In this document: in pieces, positions 50,309 to 59,013 of the stretch
Layout of the letters: each line of letters begins with the position of its first letter
How positions within the stretch are numbered: position 1 is the stretch's first letter
Assembly: GCA_018365455.1 (NCBI GenBank)
Contig: JAGZJZ010000008.1
Location: 117,977 to 181,976, forward strand
Direction of reading: 5' to 3'
DNA length: 64,000 nucleotides
Source of the DNA: Clostridiales bacterium
Lineage (GTDB): Bacteria > Bacillota > Clostridia > Lachnospirales > Lachnospiraceae
The notes under the pieces: generated by a model
The model's input: only the letters and a program-made list of their open reading frames with translations
Database searches by the model: none
Told to the model about the DNA's origin: nothing
Position numbers and translations under genes: made by a program

Positions 50309-51973
50309 ATGAAGAGGTCAAAAAGAATTGAAACATTAGACAAACGCCCGGTCAATATGGATGGATTTATCAATGAATGGCCGGAGATGGGTTTTGTTGC
50401 TATGAAAAGCCCATATGACCCGAAACCTTCTATAAAAGTAGAAGACGGTGTCATTACGGAACTGGATGGAAAGATAAAAGCGGACTTTGATTTCCTGGAC
50501 CAGTTTATTGCAGAATATGCGATTAATGTAGAGAGAGCAGAGCGATCTATGGCAGTGCCGTCTTTAGATATTGCCCGCATGATCGTGGATATTCATGTAT
50601 CCAGAAAAGAGATATTAGAACTTGTTTCCGGGATTACACCGGCTAAAATGGTGGAAGTCATCAACTATCTGAATGTGGTAGAAATGATGATGGGTATGCA
50701 GAAAATGCGTGCCAGAAGGACACCGGGAAATCAGGCACATATTACGAACCTGAAGGATGATCCGGTACAGATCGCGGCAGATGCGGCAGAAGGTGCACTT
50801 CGGGGATTTGCGGAAGAAGAGACTACGGTGGGAATTGCGCGGTATGCTCCGTTCAATGCGATCGCATTGCTGATCGGTTCCCAGGCGGGAAGAAAAGGTG
50901 TATTAACTCAGTGTGCGGTAGAAGAAGCCACAGAGTTAGAACTTGGTATCCGGGGACTCACTACATATGCAGAGACACTGTCCGTTTATGGTACGGAAAA
51001 AGTCTTTGTAGACGGAGACGATACGCCTTATTCCAAAGCGTTTTTAAATTCAGCATATGCGTCCAGAGGACTGAAAGTCCGTTTTACTTCGGGAGCAGGT
51101 TCCGAAGTATTAATGGGAAGCACCGAGAAAAAGTCTATGCTTTATCTGGAGTGCAGATGTCTCTATGTCACAAAAGGAGCAGGGTCACAGGGCATTCAGA
51201 ATGGTTCCGTCAGCTGTATCGGTATAGCAGCCAGCGTGCCGGCTGGAATCCGAGAGGTTATGGGTGAAAACCTGGTAGCTGCACTTTTAGGACTGGAATG
51301 TGCGTCTTCCAATGATCAGAGTTTTTCCAATTCGGATATGCGCAGAACTGCAAGAACAATGCTGCAGTTTATGCCGGGTACGGATTTCATTTTTTCCGGT
51401 TATGCGGCTGAACCCAATTATGATAATTTATTTGCAGGTTCGAACTTTGATGCGGAAGATTTTGATGACTATAATGTAATCCAACGTGATATGCAGGTAG
51501 ACGGCGGGCTTCGTCCGGTTACGGAAGAAGAAGTTATCCGTGTCAGAATGAAAGCGGGTAAGGCTGTTCAGGCAGTGTTTAAATACCTGGGGCTCACTGA
51601 GGTTACGGATGAACAGGTAGAAGCAGTGGCATATGCACATGGAAGCAAGGATACCTTATCCCGTGATGTGGCAGCAGATCTCATGTCTGTAGAAGATATG
51701 ATGAAGCGTGGAATCACAGGAGTTGATATTGTAAAAGCCCTTGCAGACAGCGGATTTGAAGATCTGGCACAGAGCATACTCAATATGCTGAAACAACGTG
51801 TTATTGGAGATTATATGCAGACATCGGCAATTCTGGACGAGCACTTTAATGTACTTTCCGGGGTGAATACGCCGAATGATTATATGGGACCGGGTACCGG
51901 ATATCGTGTGGATGGAAAACGCTGGGAAGAAATTAAAGCAATTCCTCATATTATAGATCCGGAACAGTTTTAG
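50309..51973 (+). CDS. pduC: B12-dependent propanediol (diol) dehydratase large subunit
   Basis: Large catalytic subunit of adenosylcobalamin-dependent diol/glycerol dehydratase, 554 residues as expected. It opens RSKRIETLDKRPVNMDGFINEWPEMGF and contains RRTPGNQAHITN, CSVEEATELELG-like AVEEATELELGIRG, and SNDQSFSNSDMRRTARTMLQFMPGTDFIFSGY, all hallmark stretches. It converts 1,2-propanediol to propionaldehyde or glycerol to 3-hydroxypropionaldehyde. Diol preference is suggested by the rhamnulokinase downstream. AAAGGTG precedes the ATG. First gene of an operon with tight overlaps. Confidence 0.97.
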   Translation: MKRSKRIETLDKRPVNMDGFINEWPEMGFVAMKSPYDPKPSIKVEDGVITELDGKIKADFDFLDQFIAEYAINVERAERSMAVPSLDIARMIVDIHVSRKEILELVSGITPAKMVEVINYLNVVEMMMGMQKMRARRTPGNQAHITNLKDDPVQIAADAAEGALRGFAEEETTVGIARYAPFNAIALLIGSQAGRKGVLTQCAVEEATELELGIRGLTTYAETLSVYGTEKVFVDGDDTPYSKAFLNSAYASRGLKVRFTSGAGSEVLMGSTEKKSMLYLECRCLYVTKGAGSQGIQNGSVSCIGIAASVPAGIREVMGENLVAALLGLECASSNDQSFSNSDMRRTARTMLQFMPGTDFIFSGYAAEPNYDNLFAGSNFDAEDFDDYNVIQRDMQVDGGLRPVTEEEVIRVRMKAGKAVQAVFKYLGLTEVTDEQVEAVAYAHGSKDTLSRDVAADLMSVEDMMKRGITGVDIVKALADSGFEDLAQSILNMLKQRVIGDYMQTSAILDEHFNVLSGVNTPNDYMGPGTGYRVDGKRWEEIKAIPHIIDPEQF

Positions 51974-51984
51974 GAGGTGGCAGA

Positions 51985-52629
51985 ATGGAATTAAATGAAG
52001 AGTTAATACAAAGCATTGCAAAGGCGGTTATCGCACAGCTTGGCAATCATCCGTCTGCCGCATCTGCAGAAAAAAGCCATACTGTTGTAAAAACCGATTA
52101 TTCCGGCTTTCCTCTGGCGAAAAAGGGAACGAATCCAAAGGAAGTAGTAATCGGAGTGGGACCTGCTTTTCAGAGAGAGATCAGCGCTACAATTGTTGGT
52201 CTGGATCTCAACGAAGTATTGAAGAACCTGAAAGCGGGAATTGAAGAAGAAGGCATGGTACCAAGGGTTGTAAAAGTACTGAAAACTTCAGATGTTTGCT
52301 TTATGGGTCTGGAAGCAGCCAAGATCAGCGGTTCCGGCATAGGAATCGGACTGCAGTCGAAAGGAACGGCTGTTATCCACCAGAGAGACCTCTATCCGTT
52401 GTCAAATCTGGAATTATTTCCCCAGGCCCCCCTTATGACACTGGAAACTTACCGAAAGATAGGAAGAAATGCAGCCAGATATGTAAAAGGGGAAAAGGTA
52501 ACTCCCATTGAAAGCATTAACGATCCTATGGTTCGCGCAAAATTCCAGGTGAAGGCAGCGCTTATGCACATTCGTGAAACGGAACAGGTGGACAAGGAAA
52601 TACCAATTATTGAATGGGAGGAAGCATAG
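51985..52629 (+). CDS. pduD: Diol dehydratase medium subunit with encapsulation peptide
   Basis: Medium subunit, 214 residues, that helps bind cobalamin. The core starts near residue 45 (NPKEVVIGVGPAFQREISATI) and includes GSGIGIGLQSKGTAVIHQRDLYPLSNLELFPQAPLMTLETYR. Residues 1-19, MELNEELIQSIAKAVIAQL, form an amphipathic helix followed by an Ala/Ser-rich linker. This matches the known encapsulation signal of PduD, so the enzyme is likely packed in a microcompartment. AGGAGG precedes the ATG, 12 bases after pduC. Confidence 0.96.
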   Translation: MELNEELIQSIAKAVIAQLGNHPSAASAEKSHTVVKTDYSGFPLAKKGTNPKEVVIGVGPAFQREISATIVGLDLNEVLKNLKAGIEEEGMVPRVVKVLKTSDVCFMGLEAAKISGSGIGIGLQSKGTAVIHQRDLYPLSNLELFPQAPLMTLETYRKIGRNAARYVKGEKVTPIESINDPMVRAKFQVKAALMHIRETEQVDKEIPIIEWEEA

Positions 52630-53022
52630 ATGAGATACCCATTAGGACAACATGAAGCAGAAAGTATTACTTCTAAGACAGGTAAAAAACTGTCGGATAT
52701 TACCCTGGAGCAGGTGCGAAAAGGAAATATTACGGCTGATGACATTAAAATTTCTAAGGAAATGTTAAAGAAACAGGGTCAGGTGTCCAAGGAAGCCGGA
52801 AATGTTCCCATGGCACTGAACTTTGAGCGTGCCGGAGAACTGGTGGATGTTCCCGATGAAGTCATTCTGGAAATGTATAATAAATTACGTCCGAACCGTT
52901 CCACGAAGCGGGAACTGGTTGAGATGGCGAAGGAACTATTGGAGAAATATGGAGCGGTACACTGTGCAAAACTGGTTATGGAAGCTGCACAGGTGTACGA
53001 GAAACGAGGGATTCTTCTGTGA
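52630..53022 (+). CDS. pduE: Diol dehydratase small subunit
   Basis: Small subunit, 130 residues. It has YPLGQHEAESITSKTGKKLSDIT, LNFERAGELVDVPDEVILEMYNKLRPNRST and a helical C-terminus, as in PduE/DhaE. It is shorter than Salmonella PduE (about 173), mainly lacking the N-terminal extension, and closer to glycerol dehydratase small subunits. The ATG directly follows the pduD stop, and the stop overlaps the next start (GTGA). Confidence 0.95.
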   Translation: MRYPLGQHEAESITSKTGKKLSDITLEQVRKGNITADDIKISKEMLKKQGQVSKEAGNVPMALNFERAGELVDVPDEVILEMYNKLRPNRSTKRELVEMAKELLEKYGAVHCAKLVMEAAQVYEKRGILL

Positions 53023-54836
53023 AAATAGTTGCAGGTGTAGATATTGGCAATTCCACAACTGAAGTATGTATCGGTTCTTATTCACAAGAGGGCAAACTGC
53101 GCTTTTTATCCAGTGCTTCCCGCATGACTACAGGAACCAAAGGCACTGTGGCAAACGTTCACGGGATAAAAGCAGCACTTCTGGAGGCGATGGGCCGTAT
53201 TGACCGGAAGGTAAGCGAGATAGAACTGATCCGAATCAATGAGGCGGCACCTGTCATCGGGGATACGGCGATGGAAACCATAACGGAAACCATTATAACT
53301 GAATCCTCTATGATTGGGCACAATCCTTCCACACCTGCGGGAGCAGGACAGGCAGTGGGATATTTACTGCCGCTGGAACAGATTTCGTCTGCAAAAAGTG
53401 ATGTCCCCTATATACTTACAGCTCTCAGCCGTTTCAGTTATGAAGAGGTTGCAGGAATTATTAATAAATACAGCGGGCGCATCAGCATTAAAGGTTTGAT
53501 ACTTCAGGCGGATGAGGCTGTTCTTGTAGAAAACCGGATTTCCATTGAAATTCCGATCATCGATGAAGTGCGTCAGATTGAGCGTGTACCGGCTGGAAAG
53601 CTTGCGGCGATTGAAGTGGCACTTCCCGGACAGGGTATCAGTATGCTGTCCAATCCTTATGGAATCGCAACACTTCTGGAACTTGGACCGGAAGAAACCA
53701 GAATGGTTACGCCCATTGCAAAAAGTTTGATTGGAAAGCGAAGCGCTGTAGTGATCAAGACACCACACGGCAACGTAAAAGAAAATATTCTGCCTGCAGG
53801 TGATATTTATATAGAAGGAACCACCTCTTTAACGGTTAATATTGATGCAGGTGCAGATACAATTATGGATACCCTCTCCCGTGCCGGAGAAATCCGGGAT
53901 ATCAGCGGGCAGCGGGAAACAAATGTGGGAAATATGCTTTCCGGTATTAAAAAAGGCATGGAAAAAGTGACGGATGAGAACGGTCAGGATATTCGCATCA
54001 CAGATATACTTGCGGTGGATACCCTGGCACCTGTACAGATTTCCGGCTCTCTGGCAGGAGAAATGTGTATGGAAAAAGCAGTGGGTATTGCAGCAATGGT
54101 TAAAACCAGGCAGCTGCCCATGGAAAAGATTGCAGATGAGTTAAAAAAGGAACTGGGGATATATACAAAGGTGGCAGGAGTGGAAGCTGTGATGGCTACG
54201 CTGGGTGCCTGCACGACCCCGGGAACACAGCTGCCCCTGGCAATTCTTGATCTTGGCGGCGGTTCTACGGATGCAGCGATGATTGATGAAAAGGGAACGG
54301 TCAGAACGACTCATCAGGCCGGAGCAGGAGAACTGGTATCCATGCTGATTCAGACCGAACTTGGACTGTCTGCAAGAACAACGGCGGAGCAGATTAAAAA
54401 GTATCCGCTGGCCAGAGTGGAAAGTCTGTTTCATATGAGGCTGGAAAATGGAGCGATGCAGTTTTTTGAGGAATCCATCGATCCCAGGTATTTTGGGAAT
54501 GTGGTACTGCTTCATCCGGAAGAACTCATAAAGATAGAAGAAGATATACCAATGGAAAAAATAGCGGCTGTAAGGCGGGAAGCCAAGAAAAAAGTTTTTG
54601 TACGTAATGCAGTCCGGGCTTTGACTCAGGTTGCGCCTGACCGGAATCTCAGGAAGATTCCAAATGTGGTATTGGTGGGCGGTTCGGCAGAAGACTTTGA
54701 AATTCCTCAGATGCTGATGGAGGAACTTTCCAATTATAAGATTGTCTGCGGACGGGGGAATATCAGACGCTGTGAGGGTCCCAGAAATGCGGTTGCCACG
54801 GGATTGGTGCTTTCCTATCTTGGAGGAAGCAGATGA
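53019..54836 (+). CDS. pduG: Diol dehydratase reactivase large subunit
   Basis: ATP-dependent reactivating factor (DdrA/PduG type), 605 residues. It exchanges damaged cobalamin from the dehydratase. It opens KIVAGVDIGNSTTEVCI, an actin/Hsp70-like phosphate loop. GHNPSTPAGAGQAVGY, LDLGGGSTDAAMI and the C-terminal VVLVGGSAEDFEIP complete the ATPase fold. GTG start with GTGA overlap to pduE; ATGA overlap to pduH. Co-translation would keep the two reactivase subunits balanced. Confidence 0.96.
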   Translation: MKIVAGVDIGNSTTEVCIGSYSQEGKLRFLSSASRMTTGTKGTVANVHGIKAALLEAMGRIDRKVSEIELIRINEAAPVIGDTAMETITETIITESSMIGHNPSTPAGAGQAVGYLLPLEQISSAKSDVPYILTALSRFSYEEVAGIINKYSGRISIKGLILQADEAVLVENRISIEIPIIDEVRQIERVPAGKLAAIEVALPGQGISMLSNPYGIATLLELGPEETRMVTPIAKSLIGKRSAVVIKTPHGNVKENILPAGDIYIEGTTSLTVNIDAGADTIMDTLSRAGEIRDISGQRETNVGNMLSGIKKGMEKVTDENGQDIRITDILAVDTLAPVQISGSLAGEMCMEKAVGIAAMVKTRQLPMEKIADELKKELGIYTKVAGVEAVMATLGACTTPGTQLPLAILDLGGGSTDAAMIDEKGTVRTTHQAGAGELVSMLIQTELGLSARTTAEQIKKYPLARVESLFHMRLENGAMQFFEESIDPRYFGNVVLLHPEELIKIEEDIPMEKIAAVRREAKKKVFVRNAVRALTQVAPDRNLRKIPNVVLVGGSAEDFEIPQMLMEELSNYKIVCGRGNIRRCEGPRNAVATGLVLSYLGGSR

Positions 54837-55177
54837 TTGCAAAAAAGCCTTCCATTCTAATTTGTGGAAATCATCCGGACAGAGATCTGCTTCGGGAAAT
54901 CTGTGCAGGCATAGAAGAAGAAGGCGTCTTATACGAAGTAATGGAATTGGAATCTGAGGATTTGGATGAACTGGCATACGAAGCGGCATCAGAGTCTATT
55001 TTAGGAGCAGGTATCGGGATCATCGGTTCACGTGCAGCCATGCAGATGAGAGGCTTACATAGAGGACAGAATGTATTTGAAGTCAACTACCCAAGCTTTG
55101 CCCAGTGCAGGTCACTGGGAGCAAATAGCGCCAGAGCAATTAAAAGAGTAGCTTTTAAAAAGGTATATGATGTATAA
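54833..55177 (+). CDS. pduH: Diol dehydratase reactivase small subunit
   Basis: DdrB/PduH-type subunit of 114 residues, structurally like the dehydratase medium subunit. ICGNHPDRDLLREICAGIEEEGVLYE near the start, GAGIGIIGSRAAMQMRG and FAQCRSLGANSARAIKRVAF are typical. It docks with the large reactivase subunit. ATGA overlap with pduG. Its stop lies 46 bases before the DeoR frame, with no clear terminator. Confidence 0.93.
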   Translation: MIAKKPSILICGNHPDRDLLREICAGIEEEGVLYEVMELESEDLDELAYEAASESILGAGIGIIGSRAAMQMRGLHRGQNVFEVNYPSFAQCRSLGANSARAIKRVAFKKVYDV

Positions 55178-55225
55178 TAGGACTGCAGCTTTAAAATTTG
55201 ATTGAAATATCTGGAGGGATCACGT

Positions 55226-55993
55226 ATGCTGGCAATTGAGAGAAAGAATGAGATATTATCAATTTTACAAAAAGAACAAAGAGTATTAGTGGCGGAACTC
55301 AGCCAAAAATACAATGTAACAGAAGAAACAATCAGAAGAGATCTGGAAAAATTAGAAAAAGAGGGTTTTGTGAAAAAAACCTATGGCGGTGCGGTGCTGA
55401 ATAAGCATATCACAATGGACATGCCCCTGAAAATCAGGGAAAAGACCAACCGCAAGGAAAAACAGGTAATTGCGAAAAAGGTAGCAGGACTGATTGAAGA
55501 AGGGGACTGCATTATGCTGGATAGCTCTTCCACCTCCCTGATGATAGCACAGGAGCTTAAGAGGATGAAAAAGCTCACGGTTATCACCAACTCTGTGGAA
55601 GTTCTCATCGAATTATCCGGAAATGAAGGCATTCAGGTGATATCCACCGGTGGAAATTTAAGAGACTCATCTCTTTCCCTGGTTGGCAAAGCGACGCAGG
55701 AGGTATTGTCTCATTATTATGTGGATAAAGCTATTATTTCCTGTAAAGGTGTGGATATCGAAAAAGGAGTCACAGACTCTCATGAAATGGAAGCAGAAGT
55801 AAAAATCGCCATGCGCAAAAGTGCAAAGTCAACGATTTTGGCGGCTGACAGCAGTAAAATGGGGGAAGTCTTCTTTGTAAAAGTATTAAATCTGGAAAGC
55901 GGAGATATACTTGTGACTGACAAGATTCCGGAGGAATGGCGTAAATCTTTGGCAGAGCGTGGTGTAAAAGTTTTATCAAATGAGGATGAATAA
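55226..55993 (+). CDS. DeoR-family transcriptional regulator
   Basis: A 255-residue regulator. The helix-turn-helix is RVLVAELSQKYNVTEETIRRDL, then GFVKKTYGGAVL. The sensor domain has LDSSSTSLMIAQEL and ISCKGVDIEKGVTDSHEMEAEVKIAM. It is different from the DeoR protein at 33913. ATG 55226 follows GGAGGG; the earlier start at 55202 precedes that site. Placed between the diol dehydratase and rhamnulokinase genes, it probably responds to rhamnulose 1-phosphate or lactaldehyde-derived signals. The effector is inference. Confidence 0.92.
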   Translation: MLAIERKNEILSILQKEQRVLVAELSQKYNVTEETIRRDLEKLEKEGFVKKTYGGAVLNKHITMDMPLKIREKTNRKEKQVIAKKVAGLIEEGDCIMLDSSSTSLMIAQELKRMKKLTVITNSVEVLIELSGNEGIQVISTGGNLRDSSLSLVGKATQEVLSHYYVDKAIISCKGVDIEKGVTDSHEMEAEVKIAMRKSAKSTILAADSSKMGEVFFVKVLNLESGDILVTDKIPEEWRKSLAERGVKVLSNEDE

Positions 55994-56066
55994 ACTAGAA
56001 ATTATTTAATGTGGTTTCTATGATTATAAAATACAAATTTTAAAATTTAAATGAGAGGTGCTAGAC

Positions 56067-57491
56067 ATGGGAGAAGTAATTTATAATTTGGCGTTTGACT
56101 TTGGAGCGTCCAGCGGAAGAATGATTTTAAGCAAATATCAGGATGGAAAAATAGAATTAGAGGAATTACACCGTTTCGCTAATGATCCGGTTCGTGTAGG
56201 AAAGAATTTTTATTGGGATACCTTCCGTTTATATCATGAATTAAAAACAGGATTAAAAAAAGCAGCAGCTAAAAAAATCCCGATCCAGAGCCTTGCAATT
56301 GATACCTGGGGAGTTGATTACGGTTTAATTGATAAAGATGGCAACCTCATCGGCAATCCGGTTAACTACCGTGATGACAGAACGATTGGTGTGATCGAAG
56401 AAGTGGGCAGGATCGTTCCTTTAAAAGATATTTATGCAACCACCGGAATCCAGTTCATGAATTTCAATACGCTGTTCCAGATCTATGCTGATAAACAAAT
56501 GCGCCCGGACATTTATGATAAAGCAGTACGCCTCTTATTTATGCCGGAACTTTTTGGATATTTCCTCACAGGCAAGATGTACAATGAGTACACAATGGCA
56601 AGTACCGGACAGCTTCTGGATGCAAAAAACAGAGACTGGGATTACGAGCTGATCGAAAAAGTTGGTCTTAAAAAAGAGTTATTCGGAGAGTTGACAAAAC
56701 CGGGAACCGTAATCGGGGATTTATGTCCGGAAGTAATCGAAGAGACTGGTCTTTCAGGTGTGAAGGTGATTGCAGTTGGAAGCCATGACACTGCATCAGC
56801 AGTAGCAGGAACTCCATTTGAAGAGAAAAATGCGGCATTTTTAAGCTGTGGAACCTGGTCACTCTTTGGTATGGAAATAGATGAGCCTATTTTAACCGAA
56901 AAATCATTTGAATATAATTACACAAACGAAGGCGGTGTAGAAGGTAAAATCCGTTATCTGAAGAATATCAACGGATTATGGATTATGCAGAACCTGCGTA
57001 AAAACTGGTGTGAGTTCGAGGGAGATGTATCCTTCCCGGATATCATCAAGGCTTCCAGAGAAGCAAAGAGACAGGATTTCATGATAGACCCTAATGATCC
57101 AAGATTTACAGCCCCCTATAACATGATGAAAGAAGTTATCGCATATTGTGAAGAACACGGACAGGGAACACCGGAAGGACTGGGAGAAATTGCGATGGCG
57201 ATTTACAACGGCCTGACCAATGAATATGGTGCAACCATCAGAGGTCTGGAAGTATTGACAGGCGAGACAATACCATGTATAAATATGGTAGGCGGCGGTA
57301 TTCAGGATCAGCTTTTATGTGAACTGACCGCGAAAGCAACCGGTAAGAAAGTAGTGGCAGGTCCGATTGAAGGTTCCGTTCTCGGAAATGTAGTAATGCA
57401 GTTAAAAGCTATGGGAGCAATTGAATCCTTAGAAGAAGGACGTAAGGTTGTGAAAGCATCCTTTGCACAGCAGGTACATATTCCGGCATAA
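56067..57491 (+). CDS. rhaB: Rhamnulokinase
   Basis: FGGY kinase of 474 residues that phosphorylates L-rhamnulose to rhamnulose 1-phosphate. It opens YNLAFDFGASSGRMIL, the RhaB form of the phosphate loop. IDTWGVDYGLIDKDGNLIGNPVNYRDDRT is characteristic of RhaB, as is YNYTNEGGVEGKIRYLKNINGLWIMQ. GSHDTASAV holds the catalytic Asp and MVGGGIQDQLLCEL the adenosine motif. AGAGG precedes ATG 56067; a GTG at 56058 is too close. No rhamnose isomerase or aldolase is in the window. The aldolase product lactaldehyde yields the propanediol used by PduCDE. Confidence 0.95.
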   Translation: MGEVIYNLAFDFGASSGRMILSKYQDGKIELEELHRFANDPVRVGKNFYWDTFRLYHELKTGLKKAAAKKIPIQSLAIDTWGVDYGLIDKDGNLIGNPVNYRDDRTIGVIEEVGRIVPLKDIYATTGIQFMNFNTLFQIYADKQMRPDIYDKAVRLLFMPELFGYFLTGKMYNEYTMASTGQLLDAKNRDWDYELIEKVGLKKELFGELTKPGTVIGDLCPEVIEETGLSGVKVIAVGSHDTASAVAGTPFEEKNAAFLSCGTWSLFGMEIDEPILTEKSFEYNYTNEGGVEGKIRYLKNINGLWIMQNLRKNWCEFEGDVSFPDIIKASREAKRQDFMIDPNDPRFTAPYNMMKEVIAYCEEHGQGTPEGLGEIAMAIYNGLTNEYGATIRGLEVLTGETIPCINMVGGGIQDQLLCELTAKATGKKVVAGPIEGSVLGNVVMQLKAMGAIESLEEGRKVVKASFAQQVHIPA

Positions 57492-57551
57492 GATCCGTTT
57501 TATAACACTGGTTTGACAATTTACAAACCAAAACAATGAATTTTTTATCCC

Positions 57552-57598
57552 GGCGGTTGATAAAGTCTGAATTTGTTCAGGTGTTAAGGACTGCCGGT
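57552..57598 (+). other. Hairpin in the leader upstream of pduO
   Basis: CCGGCGGT pairs with ACTGCCGG (one G-T) over a 31-base loop, in the 175-bp gap before pduO. No T-run follows. It could be a regulatory leader; nothing more can be said. Confidence 0.4.
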
Positions 57599-57666
57599 GT
57601 CATGTTGATATAACTTAGATTGCCGGATTTACAAAACCCGGCATTACAGATGCGAGGTTTGAAAAT

Positions 57667-58800
57667 ATGGGCATTACGACAAAAAATGGTGATGGTGGTA
57701 TGACCAACCTGATTAAAACTAAAAATGTGCCTAAGTCGGATGAGCGGGTTCACCTTTTGGGAAGTATTGATGAGCTCACCAGCCATCTGGGACTGGTAAA
57801 GGCGAAAGTATCCATCTCTTTGGTAAAAGAGATGCTTTCGTCTGTTCAGGATACGCTTATTACCGTGATGGCAGGTATCGCAGACCCGCACAATATGAAG
57901 TATAAATTAAAGGAATCTGAAGTGACAAAGCTGGAGACAGAAATGGCGCGCATGGAAAGTGAGTTCACCATGCCTCAGGGGTGGGTGCTGCCTGGAGGCA
58001 ATGCCGTGTCTGCTGAGGTGGACATTGCAAGAACAGTAACCAGGAGATGTGAACGCTATCTGTCCGGTGTAACCATTAAATATGGCTCAGACAAAGTAGC
58101 AAAACAATATCTGAACCGTTTGTCAGACTACTTGTTTATATTAGCCCGTTATACAGAGGCGGTCATGACAGAGCCAGCCGCTGTGCAGCTTCAGATGGAA
58201 TCCCCTATAGTCCGGGAACAGCCTGTGATTTCTGCTCCGGCGGATACCGGTATCACAGCTGTAAAAATGGAAGAGCCAAAAGCGGATCCGGTTATGGAAA
58301 ATACAGTTACGGTAAGTAAGGAAAAACGGATGGATATGACGAGTGAAGCAATCATACAGGAAGTATTAAAAAGAATGAACAAGCCGGAGAAAATATCTCT
58401 GGATGCAGCCAAAAAGCTGATTGAGAAGGTAGAGGAGTATTCCAAGTCCCAGGGAATGCAGGCTGTAATAGCTGTCTGCGGCCCGGATGGAAACCCCATT
58501 GCAGTGCATGTAATGGACGGCGCTTTTCTGGTGAGCTTTGATGTGGCTATAAAAAAAGCCTATACGGCGGCGGCGGTTAAGATGTCTACCATGGAACTGG
58601 GAGAATTAATCAAACCCGGAGCAACATTCCAGGGACTGGATCATATTGAAGGCGACAAGATGGTATTCTTCGGCGGCGGCGTTCCGCTAAAATCAGGAGG
58701 CCGCATGATTGGAGCTCTTGGAGTAAGCGGCGGAACCGGAGACGAAGATGACAGACTTGCACAGTATGGGCTGCGGGTTTTAGAGGAAGTACTTTCTTAG
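57667..58800 (+). CDS. pduO: PduO-type cobalamin adenosyltransferase fused to GlcG/HbpS domain
   Basis: ATP:cob(I)alamin adenosyltransferase that makes the coenzyme of the dehydratase, 377 residues. The N-terminal domain (1-175) has the ATP motif TTKNGDGGMTNLI, GSIDELTSHLG, ARTVTRRCERYL and YLNRLSDYLFILARY. A linker rich in Ala/Pro/Val (about 178-215) leads to a C-terminal GlcG/HbpS-like domain (from about 245, with MQAVIAVCGPDGNPIAVHVMDGAFLVSFDVAIKKAYTAA). This two-domain layout is that of Salmonella PduO. The ribosome site before ATG 57667 (GCGAGG) is modest. It probably forms the end of the propanediol locus. Confidence 0.94.
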   Translation: MGITTKNGDGGMTNLIKTKNVPKSDERVHLLGSIDELTSHLGLVKAKVSISLVKEMLSSVQDTLITVMAGIADPHNMKYKLKESEVTKLETEMARMESEFTMPQGWVLPGGNAVSAEVDIARTVTRRCERYLSGVTIKYGSDKVAKQYLNRLSDYLFILARYTEAVMTEPAAVQLQMESPIVREQPVISAPADTGITAVKMEEPKADPVMENTVTVSKEKRMDMTSEAIIQEVLKRMNKPEKISLDAAKKLIEKVEEYSKSQGMQAVIAVCGPDGNPIAVHVMDGAFLVSFDVAIKKAYTAAAVKMSTMELGELIKPGATFQGLDHIEGDKMVFFGGGVPLKSGGRMIGALGVSGGTGDEDDRLAQYGLRVLEEVLS

Positions 58801-58869
58801 AGCGTGCATCTGATAAATGATTTTTCAGAAGGGTTGCGTTTTCGCTTTAGATGAAAATAGGATGATAGA

Positions 58870-58920
58870 AAGGCAGCTATGACATGGCGGGGAATCGCTT
58901 GTTGTGGCTGCTTTTAATTT
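58870..58920 (+). terminator. Probable terminator after pduO
   Basis: AAAGGCAGC pairs with GCTGCTTTT with partial inner pairing, ending T-rich. A TATAAT at 58949-58954 further on is the likely -10 for the protease gene. Confidence 0.5.
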
Positions 58921-59013
58921 AGTACTTCCCACCCCCCTGAATAAATGTTATAATTAGCGCAATAATATTCACATAAGCTATTATATGCGAGAAATGGAAA
59001 TGGAGGAAATTTT

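Noticed and set aside
54141..54989. 282-codon minus-strand frame opposite pduG/pduH
   Set aside because: Antisense to well-recognised reactivase genes, with His/Ser/Arg-rich composition typical of shadow frames.
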